From: Spirochaetales bacterium Spiro_01
Lineage (GTDB): Bacteria > Spirochaetota > Spirochaetia > Sphaerochaetales > Sphaerochaetaceae
Reading direction: 5' to 3'
Assembly (NCBI GenBank): GCA_001604265.1
Contig: LVBC01000108.1
Coordinates: forward strand, 1 to 7,602
Length of the DNA stretch: 7,602 nt
The position numbers and the translations under genes were made by a program. Numbering within the stretch: the first letter of the stretch is position 1; every line of letters begins with the position of its first letter. Shown piece by piece: positions 5,959-7,602 of this stretch. The notes beneath the pieces are model-generated. The model searched no databases. It was not told where the DNA came from and saw nothing but the letters and a program-made list of their open reading frames with translations.

Positions 5959-6609
5959 ATGGAGTCTAGAAGCCTAAAGGAAGTAGCATACAGCAGCATA
6001 AAGAAGCGCATCCTCTCGGGAGTGCTTGCACCTGGAGATGTGATAAGCGAAAGGACCTTCGTCGAGGAGCTCGGGATCAGCAGGACACCTGTGCATGAGG
6101 CAATGGCCCTTCTTGCCGAGGAGGGTCTTGTGAGAATCATGCCAAGCCGGGGCATGGTCGTCTCTCCCATATCGATGAAGGATATAGGGATGGTCTATCA
6201 GGCGCGCATGATAATCGAACCTGCGATTGTACGCATCCTTGCATCTCTCAGCACGGAGCCTGCTTCAAGCCTGAGAAGGTATCTGACGGAGGATAGCGAC
6301 ATATCGTATACGGCAGATGGAAGGGACCTTGACTCCGAGTTCCACATCGCACTTTCTGAAGCAACAGGGAATACTTACCTTGTGAATATGGAAAAGCGAC
6401 TGCTTGCACAGTGCCAGAGAATCCGCATCATATCGACAAGAGAAGAAAGCATCCGCAACGAGCTGGCAAGAGAGGAGCATGGAAAGATAGTCGATGCAAT
6501 TGCAATGAAAGATGGTGCTAAGGCTGCGTCCATGGCCCTACACCACCTCGAAAGAACATTGGAGGACTACAGCAGGATACTTTCTCTCAGCGACAGCGTG
6601 ACAATCTGA
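5959..6609 (+). CDS. GntR-family transcriptional regulator, FCD subfamily
   Basis: This 216-residue protein has an N-terminal winged helix-turn-helix (about residues 5-70) with typical GntR sequence: GVLAPGD, ERTFVEELGISRTPVHEAMALL, and the wing EEGLVRIMPSRGMVV. The rest is an all-helical FCD effector domain with D125, H129, H174 and H196 at the positions where family members bind a metal, so this site looks intact. FCD regulators commonly sense small organic acids, often hydroxy or sugar acids, which release them from DNA. The ATG at 5959 follows GGAG five bases upstream. The gene is divergent from the dehydrogenase operon across an 80-base gap with a palindromic operator, so it most likely represses that operon and itself. 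The ligand is unknown; the operon's substrate or product is the natural candidate. Confidence 0.93.
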   Translation: MESRSLKEVAYSSIKKRILSGVLAPGDVISERTFVEELGISRTPVHEAMALLAEEGLVRIMPSRGMVVSPISMKDIGMVYQARMIIEPAIVRILASLSTEPASSLRRYLTEDSDISYTADGRDLDSEFHIALSEATGNTYLVNMEKRLLAQCQRIRIISTREESIRNELAREEHGKIVDAIAMKDGAKAASMALHHLERTLEDYSRILSLSDSVTI

Positions 6610-6651
6610 AAAGATGGAGGATTCTCCTCTCTCTGGTGCTGTTATAGCCTA
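6610..6651. other. Convergent intergenic gap without a clear terminator
   Basis: These 42 bases separate the stops of the GntR gene and the ATPase gene. A small hairpin, GAGGA-ttc-TCCTC (6617-6629), and a looser pairing of CCTCT with AGAGG (to about 6658) could serve as weak bidirectional stops, but neither has a proper T-tract. Confidence 0.25.
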
Positions 6652-7602
6652 TCAGAGGTTCAAGCTGTTGGGGTTCAAAAGGAAATCATATATTCCCATG
6701 AAGGTTATTCCCTGTTCGTTTCTCCAGATCGGAAAGGAACCATTTACGATGATCAGCTTTCTGAACGAATCGGGTATATTCACTAGCGGTGCCTGCTCCT
6801 GGTCGATCTTCTCCTCTGTCCCCAGCGCAAATGCAGACTGGATGTAATACCTTTCACTGGAACGGTTGACAACAAAATCGACCTCAAGCTGTTTTCTGGT
6901 ATTCTTACCGTCTTCCATGTTCCTTGTTTCTACAACGCCAACATCGACACTGTATCCCCGATAGATGAGTTCATTGTAGATTGCGTTTTCCATCAAATGA
7001 GTTTCTTCGAATTGTCGGAAATTGAGTAATGCATTCCTCAGTCCCAGGTCGGTGCAATAATACTTTGAAGGTGTACCAATATATTTTCTGCCCTTTATAT
7101 CATATCGCTCCGCCTTCTGAACGATGAAGCTTTCCTGAAGATATTCAATATAATTGGCTATAGTGGGCATAGTAATGCCTTTGGCTCCTTTACTTTTGAA
7201 AGCATCAAAAACCTTTTTGGCATTTGACAGCGATCCGATCGATGAAGCAAGGTACTTCATCAGTTCTTCCATTCCAAGGCTGTCTCTTATGCTGTATCTA
7301 TCAACAATATCCTTGAAATATATCTCCCTGTTGAGTTTTTCCAGGTATGAGGCCTTGCTCTCCCCATCCGGTTCGACCAATATATGGGGAAGTCCACCAT
7401 AGTACAGATATTCCTGCCACGCTTCCTGTCTATCCTTGCCCGATGCAGGATAGAACTCTGAAAAGGCCAAAGGAGCAACATGGATTTCATCGCCACGCCC
7501 TCTGAATTCTGTCATGATATCCGATGAGAGAAATTTAGAGTTGCTCCCGGTCACATAGATATCGACATTCTTCTTTCTCAGCAGACCATTCAATACACCA
7601 TA
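6652..7602 (-). CDS. AAA ATPase with DUF4143 C-terminal domain (3' part)
   Basis: The frame runs off the right edge of the window. The TTG at 7593 is an internal leucine codon and not a start, so the N-terminal Walker A and B region lies outside. What remains begins near the end of the ATPase domain, with TGSNSK (about 7534-7551, sensor-1-like) and a GRG arginine segment followed by LAFSEF. The DUF4143 part then shows a conserved YYCTDLGLRNALLNF stretch, an ENAIYNEL helix and a nuclease-like EVDFVVN...YYIQ core (near 6865-6885). In this family, glutamine commonly replaces the final lysine of a PD-(D/E)xK site. These proteins are widespread ATPases of poorly defined function, often found in many copies. 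GC is roughly 10 points lower than in the neighbouring genes in hand-sampled lines. It converges on the GntR gene. Confidence 0.88.
   Translation of the reverse strand, partial: YGVLNGLLRKKNVDIYVTGSNSKFLSSDIMTEFRGRGDEIHVAPLAFSEFYPASGKDRQEAWQEYLYYGGLPHILVEPDGESKASYLEKLNREIYFKDIVDRYSIRDSLGMEELMKYLASSIGSLSNAKKVFDAFKSKGAKGITMPTIANYIEYLQESFIVQKAERYDIKGRKYIGTPSKYYCTDLGLRNALLNFRQFEETHLMENAIYNELIYRGYSVDVGVVETRNMEDGKNTRKQLEVDFVVNRSSERYYIQSAFALGTEEKIDQEQAPLVNIPDSFRKLIIVNGSFPIWRNEQGITFMGIYDFLLNPNSLNL

Noticed and set aside
1..7602. CRISPR arrays, tRNA or rRNA genes, insertion sequences, phage or defence clusters.
   Set aside because: No direct-repeat arrays, cloverleaf sequences, transposase-like frames or phage proteins were found; the DUF4143 ATPase alone is not evidence of a defence system.

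Overview
The window reads as ordinary chromosomal DNA from a bacterium. It is densely coded, with short gaps, Shine-Dalgarno sites in front of most genes, and coupled starts. Arginine AGG/AGA codons are common. GC, sampled by hand, is in the mid-50s percent for most genes and in the mid-40s for the last one. The enzyme set (a three-part flavin/iron-sulfur dehydrogenase, DUF362, a LarA-like fragment) fits an anaerobic or fermentative, possibly host-associated organism. A spirochaete or a Firmicute is plausible, but the sequence does not settle this.

Left part (1-2196, plus strand). The 3' part of an unrecognised gene, perhaps a degenerate endonuclease/exonuclease/phosphatase (EEP) fold, is followed after 14 bases by a DUF362 protein with a cysteine-rich tail. 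A small thioredoxin comes next, with a possible promoter of its own, and a strong hairpin terminator closes the run.

Middle part (2248-5863, minus strand). A tightly coupled operon encodes an FAD dehydrogenase of the LhgO/GlpA type with a BFD-like [2Fe-2S] tail, an NAD/FAD pyridine-nucleotide oxidoreductase, and a DUF1667 protein. Together they look like the anaerobic glycerol-3-phosphate-dehydrogenase-like complex: oxidation of a hydroxy substrate on the first flavin, with electrons passed through iron-sulfur centres to the second flavoprotein and then to NAD or another carrier. The operon ends in a hairpin with a T-tract. Immediately beyond lies a 5'-truncated LarA-like (DUF2088) gene holding only the C-terminal third of its family, with no convincing start signals.

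Right part (5879-7602). A GntR/FCD regulator is divergent from the operon. The 80-base gap holds a perfect 16-bp palindrome, a partial second copy of its core 29 bp away, and face-to-face promoter candidates whose -10 elements both fall on the second copy. This suggests the regulator controls both the operon and itself. Convergent to the regulator is the 3' part of an AAA ATPase with a DUF4143 C-terminus, more AT-rich than the rest.

No clearly undescribed system is visible. The points most worth following are the unknown substrate of the GntR/FCD-controlled dehydrogenase, its double operator, and the truncated LarA-like gene.
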